From assembly GCA_029781135.1 (NCBI GenBank), contig JAKOXH010000055.1:55915-119914 (forward strand): DNA of 64,000 nt, in the 5' to 3' direction. The position numbers were made by a program, and so were the translations under genes. This DNA is from Planctomycetota bacterium. Lineage in GTDB: Bacteria; Planctomycetota; Planctomycetia; Pirellulales; Lacipirellulaceae. The notes below the pieces were generated by a model that saw only the letters and a list, made by a program, of their open reading frames with translations, was not told the DNA's origin and made no database searches. How positions within the stretch are numbered: position 1 is the stretch's first letter; every line of letters starts with the position of its first letter. Of this stretch, positions 25,723-34,461 are shown piece by piece.

Positions 25723-26637
25723 ATGGGCAACCGAATTTTCGTGGGTGTCGTTGTCATGTTGTGGGCCGGAACCATGTCCTGGCTCATGGTCACTCGGATC
25801 TTACCGCCATTTTTTCAAGGCGATCCGCCAGCCCATGGCAAACTTATTCGCAGCGAACCTACTTGCTGGGAAATCTTTGTCGGCAGCCGATCCATTGGCC
25901 ATGCCGTAAGTCAGGCTATCCCAGGAGCCCTCGGGACGACGGAAATCCACAGTCGTGTGACCTTGAAAGGCATCGAAGTCAAGGAACTGGCGCCACAATG
26001 GTTGGGTGGACTGGTAAAGACGCTGGGTAATGTCGCGCTCGACACACGTAGCACCTTTGTTCTCGACGCGCTTGGCGACCTCTCCTATTTCAAGACGAAC
26101 GTCCATCTGAACGACTTGCCGATCGTGATGCGCGTTACTGGCAAAGTGGAGGGCGCCGAACTGAAGCTCAAGGTTCAATCGGGAGACGTAACGCACGAAG
26201 TTGTTTACCCGGCGCCCTCGAAATCACAATTGACGAGTGAACTTGTGCCTGACCCCAAGTTGCTCCAGGTGTATGTTGGTCGTAAGTGGCAACAAGAGAT
26301 TTATAGCCCGTTTCGCCCACCCGGCAATTCGCTGCAAATCATGCAGGCGGAAGTCGTCGAAGAACGCGATATCGATCATCGAGGTAAGCGGATTCACGCC
26401 CGCAAAATCGAATACCGCAACTTGTCATCGGCGGGGGTCTCCAACGATAATGCCCTGCACGCGATTGTATGGGTGGCGGAGGACGGCCTGGTGCTTCGCC
26501 AAGAGGTTCAGCTCATGGAAGCGAAGTTGCGGTTTGAACGCTGTACCGAACCCAGTGAATTGAAAATGGCCGCGGATTTGCTGAATATCGATTCCGTCGC
26601 CACCGTGCCGCTCCAAACTTCGAGCCGTAATGATTGA
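25723..26637 (+). CDS. membrane-anchored protein of an ABC exporter operon
   Basis: This 304-residue protein has one N-terminal membrane helix (IFVGVVVMLWAGTMSWLMV). The rest has the look of an extracytoplasmic soluble domain, with alternating strands and few hydrophobic runs. I do not recognise a family. It overlaps the ABC ATPase gene by eight bases, and the permease follows with a four-base overlap, so the three are clearly co-translated. A role as the exporter's periplasmic accessory or substrate-binding component is the natural inference. The start at ATG 25723 is the only good candidate. Confidence 0.6.
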   Translation: MGNRIFVGVVVMLWAGTMSWLMVTRILPPFFQGDPPAHGKLIRSEPTCWEIFVGSRSIGHAVSQAIPGALGTTEIHSRVTLKGIEVKELAPQWLGGLVKTLGNVALDTRSTFVLDALGDLSYFKTNVHLNDLPIVMRVTGKVEGAELKLKVQSGDVTHEVVYPAPSKSQLTSELVPDPKLLQVYVGRKWQQEIYSPFRPPGNSLQIMQAEVVEERDIDHRGKRIHARKIEYRNLSSAGVSNDNALHAIVWVAEDGLVLRQEVQLMEAKLRFERCTEPSELKMAADLLNIDSVATVPLQTSSRND

Positions 26638-27382
26638 ATTTCAGCAGGTTTATCGATCGTACGGCGACAAACTGGCCGTGGAAGATTTGAATCTGCGAGT
26701 AGGCTCCGGCGAACTCTACGCGCTGCTCGGTCATAATGGCGCTGGCAAAACCACCGCCATCAAAATGCTTGTGGGGCTGATTCGGCCTGGCCGTGGTTCC
26801 GTCCGCGTCGGCGGGTACGACCTGGTGACGCAAACCCGGCAGGCGACGGCTTTGGTGGGTTACGTGCCTGACCAACCCTACCTGTACGACAAGCTCTCGG
26901 GGCGCGAAATCCTCCACTTCGTCGGTCGCATGTACGGTCTCGAAAGCCAGCAGGTGCAACTCGCCATCGACCGCGAAATCGCCCGGTTCGAACTCGCCGA
27001 TTTCGTCGACGAATTGACCGAAACGTACTCCCACGGGATGAAACAACGCACCGTTTTCGCCTCGGCGTTGTTGCATGTGCCGCGGGTGCTCGTGATCGAT
27101 GAGCCGATGATCGGCCTCGACCCACACAGTATTCGACTTGTGAAGGATTTGTTGCAGACCGAGGTCGCCAGCGGATTGTGTGTGCTGATGTCGACCCACA
27201 CGCTTCAAGCGGCGGAAGAGATTTCCCAACGGGTCGGCATTATGAGCCACGGCAAACTGCTGTTTGATGGCACGATCGATTGTCTGCGACAACGTTTCCC
27301 CTCCGCGCGCATGTCGTTGGAGTCGATGTATTTGGCGCTCACCGAAAAGAACGGCAACGCGCCCGAGGGTGAGTTGAAATGA
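26630..27382 (+). CDS. ABC-2 type transporter ATP-binding protein
   Basis: This 250-residue nucleotide-binding subunit has Walker A LLGHNGAGKTT (about 33-42), a Q-loop region at YVPDQPYLYDKLSGRE and Walker B VLVIDEPMIGLD. The switch His is in LMSTHTL. The signature segment reads YSHGMKQR instead of LSGGQ-x-R, a common variant in ABC-2 drug or polysaccharide exporters. It starts eight bases inside the end of the membrane-anchored protein gene and overlaps the permease gene by ATGA. It should energise the permease encoded next. Confidence 0.93.
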   Translation: MIEFQQVYRSYGDKLAVEDLNLRVGSGELYALLGHNGAGKTTAIKMLVGLIRPGRGSVRVGGYDLVTQTRQATALVGYVPDQPYLYDKLSGREILHFVGRMYGLESQQVQLAIDREIARFELADFVDELTETYSHGMKQRTVFASALLHVPRVLVIDEPMIGLDPHSIRLVKDLLQTEVASGLCVLMSTHTLQAAEEISQRVGIMSHGKLLFDGTIDCLRQRFPSARMSLESMYLALTEKNGNAPEGELK

Positions 27383-29253
27383 CGGCCGGCCCAGCCAATG
27401 AGTTCTTTCCCGCGGCCGAGCCGAACTACGGCGGGCGAGTCATACCGTCGGAGAGTTTTCCCGCGTCGCTACCCAACTTGCCCAGCGAAGACCGCGAGGC
27501 CCAGCTCTTGTGGCGCGTACGATATCGCATGACGCGCACTTTGTTGCGGCAACTTTTCGTACAGTCCCGCCTGCGGACATGTCTGGTGTTGACGCTCAGC
27601 TTGTTCTTTTGGATCGGGCTCTTTGTATTGTTCTATTCGGGCTTCAGTTTCGTTGTTGAAAATGTCGGGCAAGCCGGCGCACCCTATCATGCTCAAACGG
27701 TGAAATTCGTTTTCCACTTGTTCTTTGCTTCACTAAACGTGATGCTCATTTTTTCGTCGGCCATCATTCTCTATTCCGGTTTGTACAACTCTCCGGATAC
27801 AACCCTGTTACTCACGATGCCGGTTCGCCCCGAACGAATCGTGCTCTACAAATTCCAGGAAGCCGTGTTTTACAGCAGTTGGGGCTTCTTTCTTTTGGCA
27901 AGCCCGATCATGTGCGCGTATGGCATCGTGGTCGACGCACCTTGGTTCTATTACCTGCTGTTGTTGCCGCTCATCATTTCTTTCGTGTACATACCCTGCG
28001 GCATCGGCGCCATCTTATGCTTGGGGATTATTCGGAAACTACCGCAATTGCGTCGCGTCATCGTCGCTGCGGCGGTGCTTGCCCTAATCTGCGTCGTTGT
28101 CCCGCTCGCGTGGCAAACCATCAACAGCCCGCAATCCAAGCTGTTTGGCAATGAATGGTTTCAGGCGACGTTATCTCGCTTCCGCTTCACGCAACAAGAG
28201 TGGCTGCCAAGCACTTGGTTAACCAGCGGCCTGCTCGAAGCTGCACGCCATGGGCACTCACCGCCGGTTACCCAGGTTTCCGATCTGCCGATTCTTCAAA
28301 GCGTGTTATACCTTGCCCTCTTGGTGTCCAACGCCTTGTTCTTTCATGTGCTCGTGGTTTGGGCGGCAAAAGCCTGGTTTCACGCGAGCTACGCCAACTT
28401 CGCCTGCCGCTACACGCCCAATCGTACGGTACGCAGGTCGCTCATCGACAACCTCGTTTCGGGACTACTATTTGTCTTCCCGCAGCCGATTCAGCTGCTG
28501 CTGATGAAGGATTGGCGACTCTTGCGCCGTGATCCAGTTCAATGGTCGCAATTCCTCATCTTCTTCGGGCTGCTGGGGCTTTATTTCCTCAACGTCGATC
28601 GCTTCAGCAACCCGAACAACGATATCGGCTACCTGACCTGGATCAACATGGTGAGCTTTCTAAACCTCGCCGTCGTGGGCCTGATACTCTCGACCTTCAC
28701 CACTCGTTTCATCTACCCGATGATCAGCCTGGAAGGGCACTGTTTCTGGATTCTCGGCCTCTTGCCGGTAGATCGCGATACCATTCTCTGGAGCAAATTC
28801 TGGTTCGCTTCCATTGGATCGTGGATTCCTTGTGGCCTCCTCGTCATGCTCAGCGATCTCATGCTCAATGTGCCGCTGCTCGTCGTCGCCGTGCATCAAC
28901 TGACATGCGTGCTGTTGTGCCTCGGCCTAGCGTCCATCGCCGTCGGCTTCGGCGCCATGATGCCGAACTTCCGAGAAACGTCGCCATCGAAGATCGCCGC
29001 CGGCTTCGGCGGCACGCTCAACCTCGTCTTGAGCGCGCTCTATATTATGGTCGTCGTCGTCCTGACGGCCCTCCCCTGCCATTTCTACCTGCTCGCGGGC
29101 AAAGGCCCCTGGGGCGCCGCGTTCGTCGAACCGCAATATCTGAAATTATGGCTTATCATCGGCACGGGGGCCGCGATTGTCGTCGGCGCAATTGCCACCG
29201 TCGTGCCGCTCCGCCGCGGCCTCAAAGCGTTTCGGCAACTCGAGTTCGCCTAA
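27379..29253 (+). CDS. large ABC-2 type permease
   Basis: This 624-residue polytopic protein has about 12 hydrophobic segments. After a cytoplasmic N-terminus of about 60 residues they start at CLVLTLSLFFWIGLFVLFY. The C-terminal half contains FLNLAVVGLILSTFTTRFIYPMI and ends in a helix followed by VPLRRGLKAFRQLEFA. The length and two-halves layout suggest a fused or doubled ABC-2 permease of the kind found beside single ATPases. It is third in the operon, directly coupled to the ATPase. The exported substrate is unknown. Confidence 0.75.
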   Translation: MTAGPANEFFPAAEPNYGGRVIPSESFPASLPNLPSEDREAQLLWRVRYRMTRTLLRQLFVQSRLRTCLVLTLSLFFWIGLFVLFYSGFSFVVENVGQAGAPYHAQTVKFVFHLFFASLNVMLIFSSAIILYSGLYNSPDTTLLLTMPVRPERIVLYKFQEAVFYSSWGFFLLASPIMCAYGIVVDAPWFYYLLLLPLIISFVYIPCGIGAILCLGIIRKLPQLRRVIVAAAVLALICVVVPLAWQTINSPQSKLFGNEWFQATLSRFRFTQQEWLPSTWLTSGLLEAARHGHSPPVTQVSDLPILQSVLYLALLVSNALFFHVLVVWAAKAWFHASYANFACRYTPNRTVRRSLIDNLVSGLLFVFPQPIQLLLMKDWRLLRRDPVQWSQFLIFFGLLGLYFLNVDRFSNPNNDIGYLTWINMVSFLNLAVVGLILSTFTTRFIYPMISLEGHCFWILGLLPVDRDTILWSKFWFASIGSWIPCGLLVMLSDLMLNVPLLVVAVHQLTCVLLCLGLASIAVGFGAMMPNFRETSPSKIAAGFGGTLNLVLSALYIMVVVVLTALPCHFYLLAGKGPWGAAFVEPQYLKLWLIIGTGAAIVVGAIATVVPLRRGLKAFRQLEFA

Positions 29254-29286
29254 ATACGCGGCGGCAAAGTAGCAGCAAAAGAAGAG

Positions 29287-29360
29287 TATCCCCGAGTGGA
29301 TTCGAACCACTAACCTTCGGCTTCGGAGGCCGACGCTCTATCCAATTGAGCTACGGGGAC
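29287..29360 (-). tRNA. tRNA-Arg (CCG)
   Basis: The minus-strand cloverleaf of 74 bases has acceptor GTCCCCG/CGGGGAT (G1-U72 wobble) and discriminator A. The D-arm contains AGCTCAATTGGATAGAGC. The anticodon stem TCGGC/GCCGA encloses the loop CTCCGAA (anticodon CCG), and the T-arm contains GGTTCGAATCC. It is convergent with the ABC permease gene. Confidence 0.92.
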
Positions 29361-29525
29361 GTTGCCTAGCGGGAACGCCACATCAACTACAAGTCTTGAC
29401 CCGGCTCACCCGCGCTGGGCACGAATGGATGTCGATAACTCTAATAAGCTCCAGTAATGCGCCGCAACTGCTCGGTATTTTATCCTTTTCGGCCAGCCTT
29501 CGAAACCCCGCCTGCAAAGCGGTCG

Positions 29526-31109
29526 CTATTGCAGTAGCTCTTTCATCGCCTGCATCAAAATCGGCTCAACGCGGGCCGAAACACGCGAGACCCGCGCATC
29601 GCCCGTCTCATAGCCGCCTTGGGTGTAGGCGATCGCCGTGCCGATATAGCCCGGGCCGTAATCGCCGTAGGCGGCCATGCAGACAAACGCCTCGGGCCGC
29701 ATGGCTTGGGCCGCCAACTGGTACTCGATGAACAACTCGCCCGGCATGTGAAGGATATCAATCGGTCCCAGCCGCAATCGGCCGATAGTGATCGCCGGAC
29801 CTTCTGTCGCCCGCTTCGCCCAGGCGATATTGCGCGCCGCACGTAGCCGCGAAACCGGTTTCTCATCTTTGCTGTTGAGCAGCGCGGATTGCTCCTTCTC
29901 GTCATACCATTCGGCGAGCGGCAATTTCACATCACGCGTGGCCCAATCGAAGCTCAGTTTTCCGGCATCTACTTTTTGTGTCGCATCCCATGCGCGCTTC
30001 ATCCCTTCCGCAAGTCGACCGGCTAATATTGGCCGATATTCATGGGAGCCGTCATTGTACTTACCGGCCGTCACGTTGCCGCCGGCGCCGTTAAAGTGGA
30101 TGTGCAGTCCCGTCTTCTCCGCCGCCTCGGCCTGATCGCGGCCCATGCCGACAAAATCGGCACTGCACAGACCGGTGTAATAATAGCTTTGCGGATGCGT
30201 GGCGTAATACGACAACACCGCCAGCGGCCTGTCGCCGTTCCAAAAACTGACCAGTTTGACATTCGGATCGATCGTGCCCTCAGGCGCTTCGCGCGCCGCC
30301 GCATCGGTACCAGAGGAAGAGTATCGCACGATCTTCACTTTGCCGTCCGGACCCAAAATCCGCCGGTTCGACGCGACTTTTTCCACGACGCCTTTGCCGT
30401 ACCCAACCTGCGTGACCTTTTCCAAATGCGTCATTGCCTCGGCCGCCGCCGCCGCCCCACGTTGGATGGCCTCGCGCGCATAATCAACCGGGAACAACTG
30501 ATTCGGCAGCCCCGCTGCCGCGGCAATCTTCTCCGCCAGGAAGTCGCATCCCGGCGCATCATGCTGGTGCAGCGCGTGTACACTCACTCGCTCCAAGGGC
30601 ATTTTACACGCAGCGGCAATGGCCTTTCGCCAGGCATCGTGGCCTTCATTGCCGATTCCCACCCAATCGAACGCGACCAGCACAACGGGCTTCTGGTCAT
30701 CCGCGACAAGAACGATTCCCCGAGCCGAGAGCGGATCGTTAACACCTTTCGCGGCTGGCACCAAGGCGTCGCACAGCGGCGACCCTGGCGGCGGCGTGAC
30801 GTCAATCTTGAACGTCGCCACGCGAAGCTCGACAGCGAAGCAGCAGGGGCTCATGAACCACGCAAATGCAATTGCTGCCAGCCAAACGATGAGCAATTTC
30901 GGATTTCGGATTTCGGATTTCGGATTGAATTCCGGTAGTAATCCGCAATCCGCAATCCGCAATCCATAGTCGTCGGCGGGTGGCTGGGGTCGAGCCGCAG
31001 GCGAGCCCCCAGCGCGGCTGGGAAGGCATTGCGCTTCACGCCAGCCGGCCGGATTGTCTCGCAATCCGCAATCCGCAGTCTGCAATCCGCAATTGACCGT
31101 GTCATCCAT
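29526..31109 (-). CDS. neutral/alkaline ceramidase-like secreted protein
   Basis: The 527-residue frame starts at ATG 31109 behind a very strong AGAGGAGGTG. The conserved body begins near residue 80 with a hydrophobic signal-like segment (LLIVWLAAIAFAWFM). LRVATFKIDVTPPPGSPL, VSVHALHQHDAPGCD, ATHPQSYYYTG and FNGAGGNVTAGKYND follow, and these fit the N-terminal domain of neutral ceramidase-like hydrolases common in planctomycetes. Between the start codon and the signal-like segment the coding sequence consists largely of seven-base repeats (GLQTADCGLRD, IRNPK type), which push the signal peptide inward. Either translation starts internally at an unmarked codon or the repeats have invaded the 5' end. 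The gene is 17 bp behind the PVC cytochrome gene. Confidence 0.7.
   Translation of the reverse strand: MDDTVNCGLQTADCGLRDNPAGWREAQCLPSRAGGSPAARPQPPADDYGLRIADCGLLPEFNPKSEIRNPKLLIVWLAAIAFAWFMSPCCFAVELRVATFKIDVTPPPGSPLCDALVPAAKGVNDPLSARGIVLVADDQKPVVLVAFDWVGIGNEGHDAWRKAIAAACKMPLERVSVHALHQHDAPGCDFLAEKIAAAAGLPNQLFPVDYAREAIQRGAAAAAEAMTHLEKVTQVGYGKGVVEKVASNRRILGPDGKVKIVRYSSSGTDAAAREAPEGTIDPNVKLVSFWNGDRPLAVLSYYATHPQSYYYTGLCSADFVGMGRDQAEAAEKTGLHIHFNGAGGNVTAGKYNDGSHEYRPILAGRLAEGMKRAWDATQKVDAGKLSFDWATRDVKLPLAEWYDEKEQSALLNSKDEKPVSRLRAARNIAWAKRATEGPAITIGRLRLGPIDILHMPGELFIEYQLAAQAMRPEAFVCMAAYGDYGPGYIGTAIAYTQGGYETGDARVSRVSARVEPILMQAMKELLQ
30901..31095. repeat. seven-base repeat arrays plus hairpin inside the ceramidase-like gene
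   Basis: Three arrays of heptamers lie here: GGATTTC x3 at 30901-30928, AATCCGC-type units at 30940-30966 (GGATTGC on the other strand), and GCAATCC-type units at 31061-31095. Between them, at 30981-31013, is a palindrome GCTGGGG...CCCCAGC of the kind dispersed in planctomycete genomes. All fall inside the 5' coding part of the gene ending at 29526. Confidence 0.8.
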
Positions 31110-31126
31110 CGTCACACCTCCTCTGA

Positions 31127-34100
31127 TCATTTCCCCGCTCCTTGCGATCCCGCCGTTTGTACCAAAAACGTGATGAGATTGGCCATCGATTGCTTGTCGA
31201 TGAGTTTCTCAAACCCTTCGGGCATCAACGACTTTCCCGTCGTGTGCAGGTCATCGATGTCGACACGCAACACGGTCGTCGTCTTATTCTCCTGCCCACG
31301 GAGCGTCACCGCCGTTGACGTTTCGCCCGCGATCACTCCATTCAGCACCTGTCCGTCCTTCGTCGACAAAATGTATTCGAGAAAGCGTGGGTCCACCTCC
31401 ATGTTCGGCGCCAGCACATTGTACAGCACCGACTCGGCTCCGCGATTCACCATCGCGGCCAGGTTCGGCCCCACGGCAACGCCGAGGCCTCCCACCTCGT
31501 GGCAGACGGAGCAATTCTTCTCAAACACCTTGCGACCTTCACCCGCATCGCCTTTGCCAAGCGCGATCTCGCGATACTCATTGAACACCTGCTGCCGATC
31601 GGCCGATACATTCTGCCCCTGCAATTTCTTAACAATCTCGCGCACCGCCGGCAGCGGGTAATTCACAAGCCTGGCAATATGCGGCGGGTCGAGCGTCGTA
31701 ATTGGAACGTTCTGGTTCTGCAGATACTGGGCAAGTGCGAGCGCCCAGGCACTGCGACGAAGCAGCACATCGGTCGCCTGCAGCCGCTCACTCGGTGCGT
31801 ACTGAGCCCATTGCGACAACACCAGCTCGGCCACCTTCGGCGAATCGAATTGTCCGCAGGTCGCCAGGACCGCGGCATGAACGGCAGCCGGCTCTTGCGA
31901 TGCCAACAGCTTCGCGAGCAGCTGCTGCTGGGCATCGAATTTGTCAAGTGCTAGATCGGCGATCGCCGCCGCGCGGTCTTCTGCCTTGGCATTCGAATCG
32001 CTCAGTACGCGTACGGCTTCGGCGACAATGGCTTTGGCCGCCGTTTGCCGCAAGTCGCGCAGCTTGGCCAACTGCGGCGGATCATTGCCATTAAGGGCGT
32101 CGGCCGGCAGATGGCCAAGCGCCTTGAGCAGCGCCGCCGCACCCGCCGCATGCTTGCCCTGCGGTTGTTCGAGCAGTTGGACCAAGGCGCCCAAGTCGGC
32201 AGTACGCCGTTGCCGGGCGATCTGGCCCGTGATCGCCGCGATGACCGAATCGGCGCTTGGGCTCGCCACCCATTTTTCATCGGCCAACAGTACCGTCAAC
32301 ACCGCACCGGCACGGTCGACAAGCGAGGTGAGTGCCGCATCCACGATGTCGCGATTCGCCGATCGCACTATGATTGAAGCCAGTGCTCCTGCAACCGCGG
32401 AGTCGTGGCACTCGCCCAGCGAGAGCGCGAGTTGGAACTGGACGACTGGGTCACGATCAGAAACCAACGCCAGAACTTTGTCGCGTAGCGGCGTCGAGCG
32501 ATCCAGCCGCGATTCACTCAACCGTATCGCGTGCCGCCGCACCTGCGGATGGATATCGCCGAGCGCTGTCAAGAGGTCGGCATCCTCCAATGCCTTAACG
32601 CTATCGAGCGCATACAGCACGGCAATGCGCCCCTCTGGCCGCCGTGTTCTTGCATACTGTTCATGCAATACCTTGCCAGCGTCGGGAGGTTGTCGCTCGT
32701 AAATCAGCCGCAGCGCCGTGGTACGCGTCCACTGATTCGCGTCATCGAGCGCCGCCGCCAGTTCGGCGACGCTTACCTCAGCCAGCAGGCGCGGCCGCAC
32801 GTACTTGTATCCGGTCGGCACAATGCGATACAGCCGCCCCTTGTCGTCGCCGCTGGTCAAATCGAGCTGTTTCTTGATGCCCGCCGGCAAACTGAGCGGA
32901 TGCTCGATCACCTCGCGGTACATATCCATCACGTATACGCCGCCCTCCGGCCCGAGCGTCATTTGCACCGGCCGGAACCAGATATCCTTCGACCGCACAA
33001 ACTCGGTTTCCTTGTCGATGCGATCGCCGCGGTACGTCACGCCATCGGGCGTCACACGCTTGCGATGGATGAGGTTGCTGCCGACATCGGCCACGAGCGC
33101 GATGCTCTCGTCGTTATTCGGCCACAAGCCACCTTCGTAGAGCAGAACGCCCGTAGCACTCGTGAAGTAACCGGCCGGCCGGCCGCCGCCTTCGATCAAT
33201 CCGGGCACGGCACCGGAAACACGCAGCTTCGTCCGCAGAATGCGCCACGCCTCCACCGGGCTGAGGCGATACACGGTCGCCTGCGGCCCGTCGGTCGCAA
33301 TCGACCGTCGCGCGGAGACAACGGATTGAAATGGATTCCGCTCCAAGTAGCGTTCTTCAAAAACGATCGCCTGCAGGTGATCGCTGTTCTGGCAAACAAA
33401 CCGGTCACCCCAGCGATTGAACGACATGCCATGTTGGCCACCACCCGTCGCTGTCGAAACCTCCAGCGTCTTCGGATCGAAGCAAAAGTCGCGTCCACTG
33501 AGATTACATTCCCAACCCGGCTTGTCCGGCCGCGTGAGCGTGGCGCCAGCGCTACTGGTCTGGCCATAAATCTTGTGGTCAAGGCCCCAGAGGAGCGTAT
33601 TCATCATGCCTTGCACGTTCGAGCGGCTAAACCCCGTGTAGATCACCTTACGAATATCGGCCTTGCCGTCGCCGTTCGTATCCTTGCAGTACAAGATGTC
33701 TGGTGGTGATCCGACAAACACGCCGCCGTCGTAGCAAATCACGGCCGTCGGCCACGAGAGGTCGTCGAGGAACACCGTGCTGGTTTCGTAGCGGCCGTCG
33801 CCGTCCTTATCGCTCAAGAGCCGCACGCGCCCCAGCCTGGCTTTGTCCTTTTCCGAATAATCGCGCATCTCAACAACGTAGATTCGCCCCGACTCGTCAA
33901 ACGACATGGCCACCGGGTCGATCACTTGCGGTTCGGTGGCCACGAGATCGATGCGGAAGCCGGGTTGTATTTCGGTGGCCGCGTGCGACTGTTCCGGCGT
34001 CATCGGCGGCACGCGCGCCAACTTCACCTCGGAACCCGGCTCGGGTGCGGCTGGCTTTGTCACGGGATTGGTTGCAGGCGACGTGCTTTCGGCTCCACAT

Positions 34101-34156
34101 TGGCAGACGGCGCTCAATAACAACGTCGAAACGAAAACTAAACTTCGATTCAGCAT
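31127..34156 (-). CDS. PVC-type membrane-bound dehydrogenase with HEAT-like repeats and cytochrome c
   Basis: This 1009-residue exported protein has a signal peptide starting MLNRSLVFVSTLLLSAVCQC. An N-terminal six-bladed beta-propeller dehydrogenase region follows (FRIDLVATEPQVIDPVAMSF, RIYVVEMRDY, DKDGDGRYE, NRWGDRFVCQNSDHLQ). A helical HEAT-like middle covers about residues 470-830. The C-terminal PVC-type c-haem domain carries CSVCH in KNCSVCHEVGG and a distal Met candidate in TGKSLMPEGFEKL. These proteins are a hallmark of Planctomycetes/Verrucomicrobia and are thought to oxidise sugars or related compounds and pass electrons to the haem. The ceramidase-like gene follows 17 bp downstream. 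The physiological substrate is unknown. Confidence 0.93.
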   Translation of the reverse strand: MLNRSLVFVSTLLLSAVCQCGAESTSPATNPVTKPAAPEPGSEVKLARVPPMTPEQSHAATEIQPGFRIDLVATEPQVIDPVAMSFDESGRIYVVEMRDYSEKDKARLGRVRLLSDKDGDGRYETSTVFLDDLSWPTAVICYDGGVFVGSPPDILYCKDTNGDGKADIRKVIYTGFSRSNVQGMMNTLLWGLDHKIYGQTSSAGATLTRPDKPGWECNLSGRDFCFDPKTLEVSTATGGGQHGMSFNRWGDRFVCQNSDHLQAIVFEERYLERNPFQSVVSARRSIATDGPQATVYRLSPVEAWRILRTKLRVSGAVPGLIEGGGRPAGYFTSATGVLLYEGGLWPNNDESIALVADVGSNLIHRKRVTPDGVTYRGDRIDKETEFVRSKDIWFRPVQMTLGPEGGVYVMDMYREVIEHPLSLPAGIKKQLDLTSGDDKGRLYRIVPTGYKYVRPRLLAEVSVAELAAALDDANQWTRTTALRLIYERQPPDAGKVLHEQYARTRRPEGRIAVLYALDSVKALEDADLLTALGDIHPQVRRHAIRLSESRLDRSTPLRDKVLALVSDRDPVVQFQLALSLGECHDSAVAGALASIIVRSANRDIVDAALTSLVDRAGAVLTVLLADEKWVASPSADSVIAAITGQIARQRRTADLGALVQLLEQPQGKHAAGAAALLKALGHLPADALNGNDPPQLAKLRDLRQTAAKAIVAEAVRVLSDSNAKAEDRAAAIADLALDKFDAQQQLLAKLLASQEPAAVHAAVLATCGQFDSPKVAELVLSQWAQYAPSERLQATDVLLRRSAWALALAQYLQNQNVPITTLDPPHIARLVNYPLPAVREIVKKLQGQNVSADRQQVFNEYREIALGKGDAGEGRKVFEKNCSVCHEVGGLGVAVGPNLAAMVNRGAESVLYNVLAPNMEVDPRFLEYILSTKDGQVLNGVIAGETSTAVTLRGQENKTTTVLRVDIDDLHTTGKSLMPEGFEKLIDKQSMANLITFLVQTAGSQGAGK

Positions 34157-34239
34157 TTTTTGGTGGCTCGTGGGAGATCAAGATGTTTATGTATTGCGAT
34201 GGCGGTTGGCTTACGTGAAGGCTGCGCTGTTAACGAACC

Positions 34240-34310
34240 TGTAGGCGTCTCCCGACGCCGATGACGCGGTCCATGGTAACGCGCCAACGGCCTCGGAGAG
34301 GCCTCCCACA
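34240..34310. repeat. palindromic MITE-like repeat, copy 1
   Basis: The left arm TGTAGGCGTCTCCCGACGCC is partly complementary to the right arm ending GAGGCCTCCCACA, 71 bases in all. It matches the element at 63658-63730. It lies in the gap between divergent genes, carries no open frame and is too short to encode a transposase. Confidence 0.75.
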
Positions 34311-34461
34311 GCTCATTGGCTGCGCAGGCCTCTATCGGAGCTCAAATCCTCAGCTCGTCGTCGTGGTTTTCTCGACTGTCGAGATTTCATCGTCTCCCGA
34401 GTATAATCGCCGGGAACGCCATCTAAAACTCATCAGCCGCCCGTTCGAAAGGATACTCCCC

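Noticed and set aside
30901..31095. CRISPR array
   Set aside because: Units are seven bases in direct contact with no spacers, and no cas genes are present. It is a short tandem repeat, not CRISPR.
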